Positions 33,781 to 45,042 of a stretch of 64,000 nucleotides of DNA are shown one piece after another (within the stretch, counting starts at the first letter, position 1; every line of letters begins with the position of its first letter). The translations under genes and the position numbers were made by a program. The notes beneath the pieces are model-generated. The model saw nothing but the letters and a program-made list of their open reading frames with translations, made no database searches and was not told the DNA's origin. Source of the DNA: Simmondsia chinensis (taxonomy: Eukaryota; Streptophyta; Magnoliopsida; Caryophyllales; Simmondsiaceae); NCBI GenBank assembly GCA_018398585.1, contig JAGTTD010000024.1, forward strand, positions 10,196,071 to 10,260,070. The letters are read 5' to 3'.

Positions 33781-34438
33781 CCCTTATACTGCTTACTCTC
33801 TCTCATCCTTGATGCTTGGGTGAAGTGGACACTCCCTTTAGCCTGCATCACGTCCTCTACTACTTACAGCTCCATCATTAACTTAGGTAACGAATAGTCC
33901 TTGTTATTTACAGAATAATTCATCCTAAACTAAGTGAATGAGTTGTACAGAGAACTGAGGATGATATCGTGGTGAGTTTTACAGTCAAACTTAGCTCCAA
34001 GGATTTTTAGTTTAGAAAAACACGCCATCAAATTCATCATGTGTTTCTCAACTAGTGTTCCTTCCTACATCCTCATGTTGAGCAACTTTCTTATCAGTTC
34101 TTGCCCTGCTGCTCTATACTGTTCTCCAAACATTCCTTTAAATGTTTCATCATTTCAGTTGTTGTCTGCATCTCAATTATTTGATGCTTGAGAGCATTTG
34201 ACACAGAGGCCAATGTATAGCATCTAGCTAACTCATTAGCCTTTTGCTAGCATTCGTGGCACTCTTTGATAACAGCTATGGAATTAGTAATAGGAACTAG
34301 AGGACGAGCATCAGTGAGAACGAAATTGTGTCCCTCATGAATTAATATAATGTCCAAATTCATTTTCCAAGTAAAATAATTTGGTCCAATTTGTGCGTTA
34401 TCTTTAAGAATCGAATGAAGAACACCAGTCGTTGCCAT
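33781..34438 (-). pseudogene. Copia gag (element H)
   Basis: Minus strand from ATG at 34438: MATTGVLHSILKDNAQIGPN then YFTWKMNLDIILIHEGHNFV, then (after stops) ANELARCYTLASVSNALKHQ. This is the N-terminal copia Gag pattern. A zinc-knuckle area near 33750 is decayed (KRNCIKYLATLLAKSSKP). Non-functional. Confidence 0.8.
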
Positions 34439-35191
34439 TATAATTCTGTAAATATAAAATTTATGTAACCTATTATGAGTCATTGCAAAATGTTGTGATA
34501 CCTATTCTTATTAACTTTAGCAAACAAATTAGGTATCCATAGAACTGAACTATCATGAATGCAATGATAACCTAAACACACCATTCCTTACTCCTCGGCA
34601 GTGGGACCGTATGAAATTAGTTTAGGTGAGAATAATTCCCAATTAATATACTTTATTGTAACTCTTGCTAAACATGATTAATTCATCATTCTTTCCTTAG
34701 TCTCTAGTATAACATAACAGAGCTCCTCGGGGAGGCCAATGTATCATTTTAGTCAAGTGTATACCATTACCTAAACCTTCACACAAGTCCACGAAATATG
34801 CCACGATAGTGTGGTTGCATTGGCTTCTTTGTACTTTAGTCTATCCTATTGGAAGTCTAACCTTGTACCTTATAAACCAACACCCTCCTCAAAGAGTAAT
34901 GTTGATCTACTATACCGTTAGACCGGTAATAGAGACCATAAGGACTCAACCGTTGATCCTTGCTCCTACTAAAATTTTATAAACAAGTGGTTTTAATTTA
35001 AAGTGCATTTACAACTTGCTTATCATTTAATGTACATTAGAATCACATTCAAAAATTAAACTAAATAATAAAATAAAAATTTATCATTCTACATGTCGGT
35101 ATTGACATCAGCACGCTAGAAAAAAATTTTTAAATTCCACGTCATCGTTGATGTTAGCATCAAATATATGTGTGTGTGTGTGTGTGTGCGC

Positions 35192-35222
<31 letters not shown>

Positions 35223-35570
35223 TGTGTGTATAATTTTTTATATTTAAAAAAAATATTGATTCTAATCTCATTAGGTCAATAATCTTATCTATTATCTTAA
35301 TCTTATCAGACATGTAAAACCATGTCATATATATCTAGAATACAATTTTTGAAAATTATAGTTTTGAGATTTGAATTAATCTTTTAATTCAATGAAGTTT
35401 CAAACAATTTAAAAGAAATGAATAGACGAGTATAATCGTTATTAAACACCTTTTAATAACCCTTTCAGCTTTCTCTTTATTTATCAATAAAACCTCTATT
35501 TTATTCATACACAAATCTATTTTATTTTAATTTAACATATGCCTATCATGTACATTATGAATGTAATCAA
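34439..35570 (-). other. Leader of element H with GT microsatellite
   Basis: Non-coding leader between gag and primer site. It contains a (GT)n tract with embedded GC pairs at about 35169-35228. Parts align with the leader of element G. Confidence 0.6.
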
Positions 35571-35589
35571 GGCTGGCTCTAATATCAAT
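35571..35589 (-). other. Primer binding site of element H
   Basis: Minus strand TTGATATTAGAGCCAGCC, a decayed TTGGTATCAGAGCCAG site right after the LTR end. Confidence 0.7.
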
Positions 35590-37508
35590 TATTAGGACGT
35601 ATTTTAAAAATATTCCCTAAATAAATCAAAACTAAAGCAGCAAAATGATTTAAAATTCTTAATTTTAAACCTATAGGTGATTTAAAATTCCTAATTTTAA
35701 ATCTATACACCTCTGCTCTAATATATTCATAATAATAGCATAAAAATAACTAGCATAATAAATACTGTAAATAAATAGAATAGTAAAAAATAAAAGAAAA
35801 ACAAAAGAAAGAAAAATATACCTGAACGTAGACCACAGTGTCGCTCCTAGAAATTATAGAGACCATAAGACCTTTTACACAATCTCCTCTAAACACCCGG
35901 AGTGTGGGCTCCAAAAACTATTGAACTGAAGAGAAAAAATTTCAATGAAAAGTTTTCCTCTTTTAATTTTATGAAAGTCAATATTCTCAGAAAACTATTT
36001 AATGTTTTAATTGACGCTAATACTTAATTCCAAGACCCCTATTTATTATAGTAGGACCAAAAAAAAACTTAAAATACCAATGTGGGATGCCAAAATAAAA
36101 GCAAAAAACGACGTCGTTTCGCTTAGTTCCATGTGCGTTGCCTTGGTAGGCATGGATCAACTCCATCCGCTTTGCTAAGAATGCGCCACATGGCACACTC
36201 TGGTTGGTCCGCTCCCGGAGGTGCAGATCACTGTGCCCCATGTGCTGGTTGGTCCGTCCCACACGACGCGAATCCTTGCCTGGATTTTGCTGTTTTTCCT
36301 TTTTTATTATTTTATTTCCCCCATGTATAAATTCATCTTATGAATTTTATTCTAACAAAATTATTTTATTTTATTTTATATATCTAATGAATATTGTTTA
36401 GTATAATTAAATTTACTCATCTCATGCATAAATAATTCATCTCATGAATTCTTTCAACATTTTTCTGACGGCGTAAATTTAGAGGCCTGAGCAGGGATCT
36501 CTAGGACAATTTAATTCTTTATCCAAATGGGTCAATATTAATTATCATCTCATGACAATATTTAATTACTATTTAGCGGGACTTAATTTCAATAAATGAG
36601 TCCTACTCCAAAAATAAACTTATTTATTTGATATTTTTCAAATAAACTATTTTGACAACAACAACCCCTCTATTAGATATCCATAAGAAAAGTAATTATA
36701 ACTACTACCATTATTTTTCTCTCAGCTTTTCCATTAGTTCCTGATTAGCTGTTCTTCGAATAATTCATTTATACATGAACTTTCATAATATAAATTCCAA
36801 ATGTCAAACACTTGGAGTACTTTGGCCAAAGTTTCCAAATTAATTCAAATACTTGCAAATCAACTAAGGGGACATATGTATCTCGTAAGAGACTATAAAT
36901 TCCTTATTGAACACCTGATCCCTTCACAATTCATGTCGTTACCCAATGCACGTACGACTTTGGTCACATTTAGAGACCTAACTTTTAGACAAGAAGATAA
37001 CTAATACTCCAGACATATCTCCAGAGCACCCTCAAGATTTAGAGTCATCATTTAAAAAGTACATTACAAATCCCTCGTTTTCTTATAGTAATCTAGATAC
37101 AAGTAATTCACTTGGTCCAATTTAGTGTATCAATCTCATTGCAAACACCAATATAACACTTTTGGATCACCATCTACATGACCAAGATAGGTCATCTAAA
37201 GTGTCACATTATAGCCTTAGCAGACAAGTAGTCCAAACTTGTCACCGACTATGAATTTTCAAATAACACATCATTCCATTTGTTTTAAGTCTACCTATGG
37301 CATAATCTCATTATTTACTTAAAACAAACATTTAAACGTAATTTGAGGACTACATCCATCTCATGGGTGTTACTTAAAAGAAAATCACATGCATAATGAA
37401 CTCACATATACAATTATAGTGAAAATGAAAATAATTAAATTTTATTCTTAAACAAAAAAATAATAATATTTATTAGAAAAAGTGGATTTTCAGGATACTG
37501 TTCTCAAC
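35590..37508 (-). repeat. 5' LTR of element H
   Basis: Minus strand: begins near TTGAGAACAGTATCC (37508) and ends TACGTCCTAATA (35590). Colinear with 15915-17796. Confidence 0.8.
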
Positions 37509-37509
37509 A

Positions 37510-38600
37510 CAATACACCCTTATACAGTAAACCTTACCCAGACTATTTAGATAAACCTTACCCAGACTATTTAGATAGGGAGGACCCTTGACCTCAAGGG
37601 TATAAAATCCCCAAGTTCCTCTTCTCAAGGGAAGGGACTATGTTTGCCCTCGAGCACTTGGCGATATTTAATTCCCAGTGTAGGGAAGCGGTTAATAATC
37701 AGTATCTTAAGCTTTGGTTATTCCCCAGCTCCTTAACTGGGACCACTTTTCAGTGGTACATTAGCCTACCACCTAATTCCATCTACTATTGGGATGACAT
37801 GGCAAGGAAATTTCAAAACCAATTTTCGAGAATGGAATTAAGAACTTCCATGTCCAACTTGGCTTGAACGAGACAAAAGCCAAGCAAATCTGTGTATGAA
37901 TATGTTAACCGGTTCAAGAGACCTAGGTTAAAGTGAACGGTAGCTCTTCCTGAAGTTGAATACGCCAAGCTAGCCTTAAATGGCTTGGAAATTGAATTTA
38001 GGAAGAAATTTGAAGGCTCTAACTTCATGACGCTCCTACGGTTGGCAGAATGTGCTGCTAGATACAAGGCTATCTTGAGATAAGAAAGCCTAAAGAAAAA
38101 TAGCATGTATGGAACTTGCATACATGATCTAATCTAAAAGGATAAAGATCCTCCTTATGAGATTGACATTGATGAATATGTCAAGGGGCATCATATGGTT
38201 TGCAATCTTTTGGTTAAGAAAGATGTCGAAGCCAAGAAGTCTTATTAATCTCCAAGACTTGAGAAAATACTTGTTTGACCTCTCAAGAGCCAATGTAATA
38301 TTTGATTGGCTCGAGGCAAATAACAAACTCAAGATCAGGGGTAAACATAGAAAACCTCCCGCAATTCTAATAAGGGTAAGGTATATTGTAAATGACATGA
38401 TTCATTGACCTATTCAACAAAGAATTGCATTATCTTTAGGAACGTGGTGCAGGATGCTACAGAAGCAAGGGAATTAATCTTCTCGGGAGAAGGACAAATG
38501 GTTGTTCACAAAGAACTCTTTCCTAGTCCTGTCTAAGTCATATAGTCGAGGTAGCAAAGCTTTGTGATTCCCATAATAGCAAAACTAATGGCAGCTCTTT
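37510..38600 (+). pseudogene. Tat-type gag, C-terminal half (element D)
   Basis: Resumes the gag broken by H: TPLYSKPYPDYLD (its KPYPDYLD part duplicated by a 24-bp tandem repeat), then EHLAIFNSQCREAVNNQYLK and LWLFPSSLTGTTFQWYISLP, the conserved Ty3 capsid core ('LehiarFt.qcge......lkLrlFpsSLtG.AfkWY.sLP'). Later FDLSRANVIFDWL and HDSFTHSTKNCIIFRNVVQD give the Tat-specific C-terminal cysteine/histidine region. Stops at 37865 and elsewhere. Confidence 0.85.
37529..37576 (+). repeat. 24-bp perfect tandem duplication in gag
   Basis: AAACCTTACCCAGACT plus ATTTAGAT occurs twice in succession, adding eight in-frame residues (KPYPDYLD twice). It lies 20 bp from the insertion site of element H. Confidence 0.9.
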
Positions 38601-39680
38601 ATGTAGGATGGATACGGACAAAGACAGGCTGGTCATGGCCAATGCTTTGTTTGGCAGACTGCTGGAATCAGGGACGCATAGGTTCCCCAAACCCGATTTG
38701 AGATGGCTAGAGGATTACTATAAGTGGCACATCACAGCTGAACATTCAACACACAGTTGTGTGACCTTCGGAAGGTTCGTAAAGAAGCAATTAGAAGAAG
38801 GCATTATTCTTCTCTCTAAAAAAGAATAGTTAGCCATGGGTATCCTCGCTGATGACCAATGGTAGACAGTCTTCACTTCCAAGAAAAAAGGTGTCGAGGA
38901 AACTCTTGCACCTCACGCATGACCTCTGTGGAAGTTGTGGTCACAAGTTAGTGTCGGAATGAAGAAGTTGAGTCTTCACCCAAAGAAGAAACCAACTCTC
39001 TTAATAAAAACTCCACTAACAGGACCTCCTTGCGGTCTTACTTCAAAGACTAGATCATCATGAGAACTGGGAACCCCAAGAAAAACCCGAATTATCACCT
39101 ACTAGACGTGGACACCAATCAAGCACCACGACATTCAAGACACTAACCTTCTGGCTTCCAATTTGGTAATGTTTGGAGAAGAAATCACCCAAACATAGGG
39201 ATGTTGGTCCCTCTAACCTTAACCAACCTCAAAAGAGAAGGCAGCTGCGGAAAAAGACAGCTCAATAAAGGACTCTACTTGATACTTGCTTAACTAGACT
39301 CTCTCAAGAGGAGCCAGAGTTCGCTAGGGCAAGCAAACTAAGCAGATGCATCTCGAGGATCCAACAACTTAGTCCAAGCCTATTACTATTACCGGTAAAG
39401 GGCAGACGCACAAGAAGCTCAAGAGATGGGCTAGCCTTTCATCCTCTGAAGGGCGAGAGTCTTGGTGGGAGCGCCAAGAATTCCCCAACTCAGAGAGCAG
39501 CTGACTACGCCGAGGAGTACTCTCCTTTCAGCATCCACTTAGTGGAACCCATAGGCCATGTTAACCCAACATGGTTAGATATAGCGAACGATTTCTATGA
39601 GGAGGACTTCCCTTAGCCAATGAAGGAATCTCAAACCCCAGGGGTTGATCCAGAAAACTAGAGTCTAAAGTAGGATACGC
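38601..39680 (+). pseudogene. Degenerate gag-protease linker of element D
   Basis: Open at 38608-38829 with LRWLEDYYKWHITAEHSTHS, resembling a second cysteine/histidine box of Tat Gag (CKWH..H.H.T..C). Thereafter only short pieces such as HLVEPIGHVNPTWLDIAND can be read in changing frames. Position between gag and protease fits the long Tat linker. Confidence 0.5.
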
Positions 39681-40690
39681 CTACAAATGGCAGTCCTCAA
39701 CACCAAGATCAGGACACACCTCATCGTTGTCAACCCTAAAAAGGGAACAGACCAAGGTTCCAGATACAATTTAGGATGCTCCCAGAAAAAGTGGACGTCA
39801 GAACTACATTACTCCTTCCTTTGGAGATCATGGAAACTGACACTCAAGAAGGCCTCGAGGGGGATGTTATACCATCAGACGAGGATCCTCAAGTGGAGCT
39901 TGCGGCATAAGTAGTAGCCACCAAAGGTGGCCATGACCCCTTGGCTTTTGAAGTTAATACCCCAACATGTAAATTGCCTGATGAATCACTTAACATAATG
40001 AAGATGATATTTAATGGGCCTAATACCACCAATATACACATCAAGCCCCTATACAGCAAGGCCAAATTTGATGGCATTTTGGTGAACAGGGTCTTGGTGG
40101 ACAATGGTGCGGCCATCAACGTTCTATCAGCATATATTTTAGTGGTCATTGGTAAATCTTGAGATGATCTAATTATTTCAGATATTGCAATCTGTGGATT
40201 TTCTGGAGCTACTACTAAATCCGAAGGGGTCATCCTAATTGACTTAACAATTGGCAGCTTAAGTAAGCTAACAACTTTCTTTATAGTGGATACTACCTAC
40301 AATGCTTTGCTCAGGAGAGATTGGTTACATGCCAATTATTATATCCCTTCTTCAATTCACCAATTGTTAATCTTCTTGAACCATGACAAGTATGAGGTTG
40401 TTATGGAAGATAACAGGCTATTCATGGCTTGCTCTAACTACGTGGAGGCAAAATTCTACAAAAATAGCGTGGGACCGCTTGATGTTAAAAGGACCACTCC
40501 ACAATCTGCCGAACAACGTGACACGATTGCCATCCTTGACAGCCCATTGGCTGATGCTGAGGTTGATCAATTGGATGTAGAGTCTGAAGAGTCTGACTTC
40601 TGGGGATACATGAGGGCCCTTCTTGAAGAAGAAGATTTCAAAGGCATGCCAGAACCCCAATGCGATGGTGCCAAGACCTCCCATTAATGG
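39681..40690 (+). pseudogene. Aspartic protease region (element D)
   Basis: Contains RVLVDNGAAINVLSAYIL, the Tat-lineage active site LVDnGsa.NvLp with D-N/S-G intact in position. It is followed by DTTYNALLRRDWLHANYYI, matching '..YNaiLGRpWLh...a.pSt.H..lKf'. It continues to VVMEDNRLFMACSNYVEAKF. A stop interrupts at 40160 and one at 39910. Confidence 0.85.
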
Positions 40691-41890
40691 CCCAAGAGGC
40701 CATTTCCTCAACATTAGCAAGGCTCGTGGCTTGGCATGCTAAGGATCAACTTTGACCGAGAAGTCTTTCAATGGTTTCCAGGTCCATAACACACAAAAAG
40801 AGGAGCTGGAACTCTCTGACTTAAGAGCAGCACCAACCAAAATGGAGGATTTGAGGGCTAAGTCCAAGATCCCCTCCTCGAGGTTAGTTTGGGCTCAATA
40901 GAAAACCCAAGACCTACCTATCTGAGTGCTATGCTTTCCCAAGAGCAGATAAAGTAGTATATGACTTTGCTTCGTGAATTCAAGGGTTATTTTTTGCTTG
41001 GGACCATCATGAGATGCCTGGCCTAGATAGAAAGGTGATCGAGCATAAGCTTCCTATCAAGCCAGGTTCGAGACCCATCATTCAAGCCAAGAGAAGAATG
41101 TCCTAACAAGTTATTGATTAGGTTAAGAAAGAGATTGAAAGGCTCTTAAAGGTCAAGTATTTCAGGACTTCCAGGTATGTCGAATGGTAGGCAAATATTG
41201 TTCCTGTAATTAAAAAGAATAAAACCAGGGTATGTATTAACTTTAGGGATCTGAATGCAGCCACCCCAAAGGATGAATACCCAATGCCCATTGCTGATGT
41301 GCTCATTGACTCAGCTTCGAGGCATGAAGTCTTGTCCTTCATGGATGGCTCTTGTGGGTACTACCAAGTTATGATTACTTCAGAGCATACCCATAAGACG
41401 ACATTCAGTTGTCCTATGGTTAAGAGGGACATTTGAGTGGGTGGCTATGCCATTTGGTTTGAAGAACACTGGCACCACCTACCAAAGAGCCATGACATCA
41501 TGGTCAAATCAAAATCCTAAGTTAAACACTTAGAAGACTTGATGGGTGCATTCCTTAGAATGAGGGCCCATAACCTCAGGATGAATACATTAAAATGTGC
41601 TTGTGTCGTGTGTGTTGGAAATTTTCTGGTTTTCTGGTACACCAAACAGGCATCAAGGTAGATATTAATAAGACTAAGGCCATTCCATAGGAGAAACTGC
41701 CTTCAAACAAAAAAGAGCTTCAATGCTTCCTTGGGCAGGTTAATTTCCTAAGGCGTTTTATCTCGAATGTCGCAGGAAAAACGAAAGTCTTCTCTCCACT
41801 ACTGAGGCTCAAATCTGAGAAGGACTTGAAGTGGGAGGAGCCACATCAAGTAGCCTTCGAGGCCATCAAGGAGTACTTAATCAGGCCCCT
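40691..41890 (+). pseudogene. Ty3 reverse transcriptase (element D)
   Basis: Reads EHKLPIKPGSRPIIQAKRRM, then VPVIKKNKTRVCINFRDLNA, ATPKDEYPMPIADVLID and FMDGSCGYYQVMITSEHTHK, then MPFGLKNTGTTYQRAM. These are the canonical Ty3 RT blocks. The catalytic Y-x-D-D region is damaged near 41600. After it NKEELQ/FLGQVNFLRRFIS... marks the start of the connection. TGG-to-TAG changes are common (for example VEW followed by TAG). Confidence 0.88.
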
Positions 41891-42620
41891 GTGCTTATTC
41901 CACCAAAGCAGGGCAAACATTTGAAGATCTATGTCTCTGCTTCTGAGGAATCTGTAAGATAATAAGCAAGGGTTTGAACAGGCTATGTTCCTACCTTCAC
42001 CATTGCTTAAATGAATGTGAAATAAAATACTCCTCGATTGAGAAATTGTGTCTATCATTATTCTATACAACAATAACAACAACAACAGACCCAGTGCCTC
42101 GAGGGCTCCCGCATAAGCGGGTCTAGGAGGGGTAGATGTACATAGCCTTACCCCTTCAGGGTGTAACCCAGCCGAGAGGCTGTTTCTAAGGACCCTCAAC
42201 CTCATAGGGTTGGCAACTTGAGGACTTCCCAGGAGGTCACCCATCCAGGTACTACTCTCGCCTAAGCACGCTTAACTTCAGAGCTCTAATAGGATCCGGT
42301 TGTATTAATGTCTAGTAAATGAACCCTTCTATCATTATTCTATGCATCAGTAAAATTGAGACATTACTTCTTAGCATTTACTATATATGTAGTTGCTCAT
42401 ACATATGTCCTTAAATACATGCTAGATAGACCATTTATAAGGGGAAGGTTGAATAAATGAAGTATAGCTCTTCTTCAATTTGAGTTGGTTTACGTATCAA
42501 AAAATTCAGTAATGGGCTTAGCAGACTTTTTAGCTAACCATCAAAACATTAATACTGGCATGGACTATGAGCCAGACCAATTCTTGGTAGTGGAAATGGT
42601 CCCTTGGAAGTGATTCTTCG
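41891..42620 (+). pseudogene. RNase H, first domain (element D)
   Basis: Around the minus-strand SINE (42067-42327) the plus strand reads NECEIKYSSIEKLCLSLFY, then ASVKLRHYLLAFTIYVVAHT and LDRPFIRGRLNKWS-type sequence. This is the Ty3 RNase H ('YspiEk.claLv.a..klR.Yl.....v.t....lk..l.kp...GRl.kW'). Ends near FLANHQNINTG. Confidence 0.8.
42067..42327 (-). mobile_element. 5S rRNA-derived SINE, copy 1 (full head)
   Basis: A 261-bp insertion with a 16-bp target duplication TCTATCATTATTCTAT (42051-42066 and 42328-42343). Minus strand 42327-42207 is a recognisable complete 5S rRNA sequence (GGATCC, CTGAAGTTAAGCGTGCTTAG, GAGAGTAGTACCTGGATGGG, GGAAGTCCTC). From 42206 to about 42095 is the tail shared with the RTE LINE at 54494 (AAACAGCCTCTC, GGGGTAAGGCTATGTACAT), then a TTG-type repeat. 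The 5S internal promoter region (box A, intermediate element, box C) is inside the element. Confidence 0.92.
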
Positions 42621-43349
42621 ATGGGTTAAGGACCAATTCAAGTGTTGGAGTATGGAATTGTGATAGAATCTCCTACTGGAATCATCACCAAATTGGCCGT
42701 TACTTTAATTCACAAATAATCCAACGACATGGCAGATTATGAGGCACTAAATCACCGGATCCCATTAGAACCCCGAAGTTAAGCGTGCTTGGGCAAGAGT
42801 AGTACTAAGATGGGCGACCTTGTGGGAAGTCCTTGTGTTGCCAACCCTATAATGTTAGGGGTCCTTGAAAACAACCTCTCAGCAGGGTTATACCCTGAAG
42901 GGGTAAGGCTGCGTACATCCACACCCCCACACCCCGCTTAGGCAGGAGCCCTTAAGGTATTGGTTCTATTGTTGTTGTTGTTGTATGGCAAATTATGAGC
43001 CATTGATAATAGGTCTACAAACTTTCTTGGAAATGCAAGTCTTCAATGTTATCATCAAGGGAGATCCGTAGCTGGTAATTTGCCAAGCAAAACGGGAATT
43101 TCAATGTTTGAGCGATACCTCAAATCGATACTTATCAGTGGCACAAAAGCTATTAAGTAAATTCAATGGTGTGCAGTTTGAACATATTCCTAGGGAATAG
43201 AACAAAACAGTCAATGACTTAGCTCAGTTAGCATCGGGGTATAAATTGCCCAGGACTTGGTGCGAAGAAACCATGGTCATTAAAACCTAGGTTTTGGACC
43301 ATAACAGTGAGCCTTTCAGTCTTAAGAGCAAAGCAGTGCCAAGTGACAC
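42621..43349 (+). pseudogene. Archaeal-type second RNase H (element D)
   Basis: WFFDGLRTNSSVGV-like start, then (split by the SINE at 42744) MANYEPLIIGLQTFLEMQVF, a decayed GDSQLV site and FNGVQFEHIPREQNKTVNDL, the features of the additional RNase H found after RT/RNase H in Tat/Ogre elements ('FDGs....GaGv......yeA...gL..a...g...l.v.gDSqLv...F....HiPR..N..aDaLA'). This assigns element D to the Tat lineage. Confidence 0.8.
42744..42985 (+). mobile_element. 5S rRNA-derived SINE, copy 2
   Basis: A 242-bp insertion with 15-bp duplications ATGGCAGATTATGAG (42729-42743) and ATGGCAAATTATGAG (42986-43000). The head begins at about base 17 of 5S rRNA (GCACTAA...CACCGGATCC) and runs through GAAGTTAAGCGTGCTTGGGC and AGTAGTACTAAGATGGGCGA to GTGTTGCC. 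It is followed by the RTE-type tail and (TTG)4-5. Same architecture and junction as copy 1, so the fusion is the unit that moves. Confidence 0.92.
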
Positions 43350-44640
43350 TTGGAATGCTTTGAAACGCATCAAATTGTCCTGAGACAATATGAGGATTGT
43401 AGGAAGCCTCTAATGGATTACTTCAAGAACCCTCAAGACTACATTAAAGATAGAAAGATGAAGATGAGGGCTCATAGATTCCATCTTGATGATGAATCTG
43501 GAGACTTATATAAAAGGGCCGCTAGCGGAGTACTTCTTAATTGCCTTGACTTAGACGAAGCCATGCTAATAATGATAGGAGCCCATGAGGGTATATGTGG
43601 ATCCCATGTAGTTGGCAACAAAATGCACTAGCTCATCAGGCGTTATGGCTATTACTAGCCATTAATAATGGATGACTGCATAAAGTATGCCAAGGGGTGC
43701 AGAGCATGCCAAAGACATGGTCATGTGCCAAGAGTCCCTATGGCTGAAATGCATGCTATTGTCAAACCCTAGCCATTTAGAGGTTAGGCAATGGACATCA
43801 TAGAACAAATTAACCCTCCTCCTAGTAAACAACACTCTTACATTCTCGTGGCCATAGATTATTTCACAAAGTGGGTGGAGGCTAAGCCATATAGGAACAT
43901 CAGTTAGCAAGATGTGGTTAAGGAAGGAAAAGGAACATACCCAGTGCCTCAAGGGCTCCCGTTGACGCAGGGTCTGAGGGGGGCGGATGTATGTAGCCTT
44001 CCCCCTTCAGGGTGTATACAAATATCAGTTAGCAAGATGTGGTTGATTTTATCAAAGAATACATCCTATATAGATTTGGTATCCCAGAAACCATTACTAT
44101 GGATTAAGCTAGAGTGTTTAATGGAGCTGAAGTTAAGGAGTTTACCAAGAGTTTCAAAATAGAAATCTTAAACTCAACCCCTTATTATGCTTAAGCCAAT
44201 GGCTAGACAGAATCAACTAACAAGATTCTCAAGGCCAATATTGAAAAGATGATTGAGGACAGTCCTAGGAAGTAGCATGAATTACTATTAGATGCCCTTT
44301 AGGCATACATGACCTCTAAATGAGACGCAACTGGGACAACTCCCTTCATTTGACGTATGGCCATGATGTTGTGCTCCCAATGGAAGTAACAGTTCAGTTT
44401 ATTATACTAGCTTAACAAGGGAGATTTTTTGAACTTAAGTATGAGCAGGTTATGATGGATGAATTGACTAATTTGGACCAAGATGGGCTTGATGCTCTTC
44501 ACAAGTTGGAAACACAGAAGAAGAGGGTGGCCATAGCCTAGAACAAACGGGTCAAGCCTAGGTCTTTTGACTTAGGAGATATAGCCTGGAAAGTGGTTTT
44601 ATCCATTGGCTAAAAAGATCGTGTCTTCGGGAAATGGTCC
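43350..44640 (+). pseudogene. Ty3 integrase (element D)
   Basis: Zinc-binding part HEGICGSHVVGNKM, then MDDCIKYAKGCRACQRHGHV (H-H-C-C pattern). Core: SYILVAIDYFTKWVEAKPYR (first catalytic D), DFIKEYILYRFGIPETITMD (second D region) and ANGTES-type stretch with the glutamate region, all with TGG/CAG-to-TAG stops. Interrupted by a 104-bp SINE-tail insertion at 43920-44023. Confidence 0.88.
43920..44023 (-). mobile_element. 5'-truncated RTE/SINE tail, 104 bp
   Basis: On the minus strand the RTE/SINE tail (GGGGGAAGGCTACATACATC ... GAGGCACTGGGTATG) is followed by a T-rich end. Exact 21-bp duplications (ATCAGTTAGCAAGATGTGG plus TT) lie at 43899-43919 and 44024-44044. It is inserted in integrase of element D. 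Confidence 0.88.
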
Positions 44641-45042
44641 CCAAACTGGGAAGGCCCATTTAGAGTCATCGAGATGTTAGGAGGTAATGCTTACTTACTC
44701 CAAGATCTGGATGGAAGAACTCACCCGAGGGCTATAATGGAAGGTTCCCGAAAAATATGTCATCAATTTGGAATTCTAACAAAGAAATTCTTAAGTGTAG
44801 ATTCCTTGAATTATGAGCTCAATTTCAATATCAATGTCTCGAGGATCAACTCCATGATCCTTAGGATAAGAAAACAAAGAAATAAAAGAAAAAGGAACCT
44901 CCAATCTGAGAGACGTATTAAACAAAAAGCGTATTTCATTAATATTGTCAAAGTGTACATGGCTTGCATACAAAAAAAAAAATTTACAAGTGAGTAACTT
45001 GTATAGTCTAAATCTCTCTACAAGAAATAAAAATCAGAAGAT
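44641..45042 (+). pseudogene. Integrase C-terminal GPY-like region and spacer (element D)
   Basis: KWSPNWEGPFRVIEMLGGNA followed by YLLQDLDG, the GPY/F-type module that ends Tat integrases ('G.l.pnWeGPy.v......gay.L.dl.g'), then a short tail to about 44790. 44791-45042 is spacer without a recognisable feature. Confidence 0.7.

Larger units (their letters stand above)
15915..37508 (-). mobile_element. Ty1/copia element H, split by element G
   Basis: On the minus strand: 5' LTR 37508-35590, initiator-Met-type primer site, leader, gag (34438-33780), protease, integrase, RT N-terminal part to 31771, then (after G, 31765-18955) RT C-terminal part, RNase H, polypurine tract and 3' LTR 17796-15915. 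It is inserted in gag of element D between codons for RVN and TPLYSKPYPD; flanks share CAAT (15911-15914 and 37510-37513), with TCAAT against ACAAT for a 5-bp duplication. LTRs are about 1.9 kb. All domains carry stops. Confidence 0.85.

Noticed and set aside
35169..35228. CRISPR-like or regulatory repeat
   Set aside because: A plain GT microsatellite in a retrotransposon leader.
15915..37508. Two independent minus-strand copia elements left and right of G
   Set aside because: The RT halves abut across G with a 5-bp near-duplication, and gag, integrase, RT, RNase H and both LTRs occur once each in order, so one element H explains them.
42207..42327. A genuine 5S rRNA gene
   Set aside because: The 5S sequence is fused without a terminator to a LINE-type tail, diverged, and flanked by target duplications; it is the head of a SINE.
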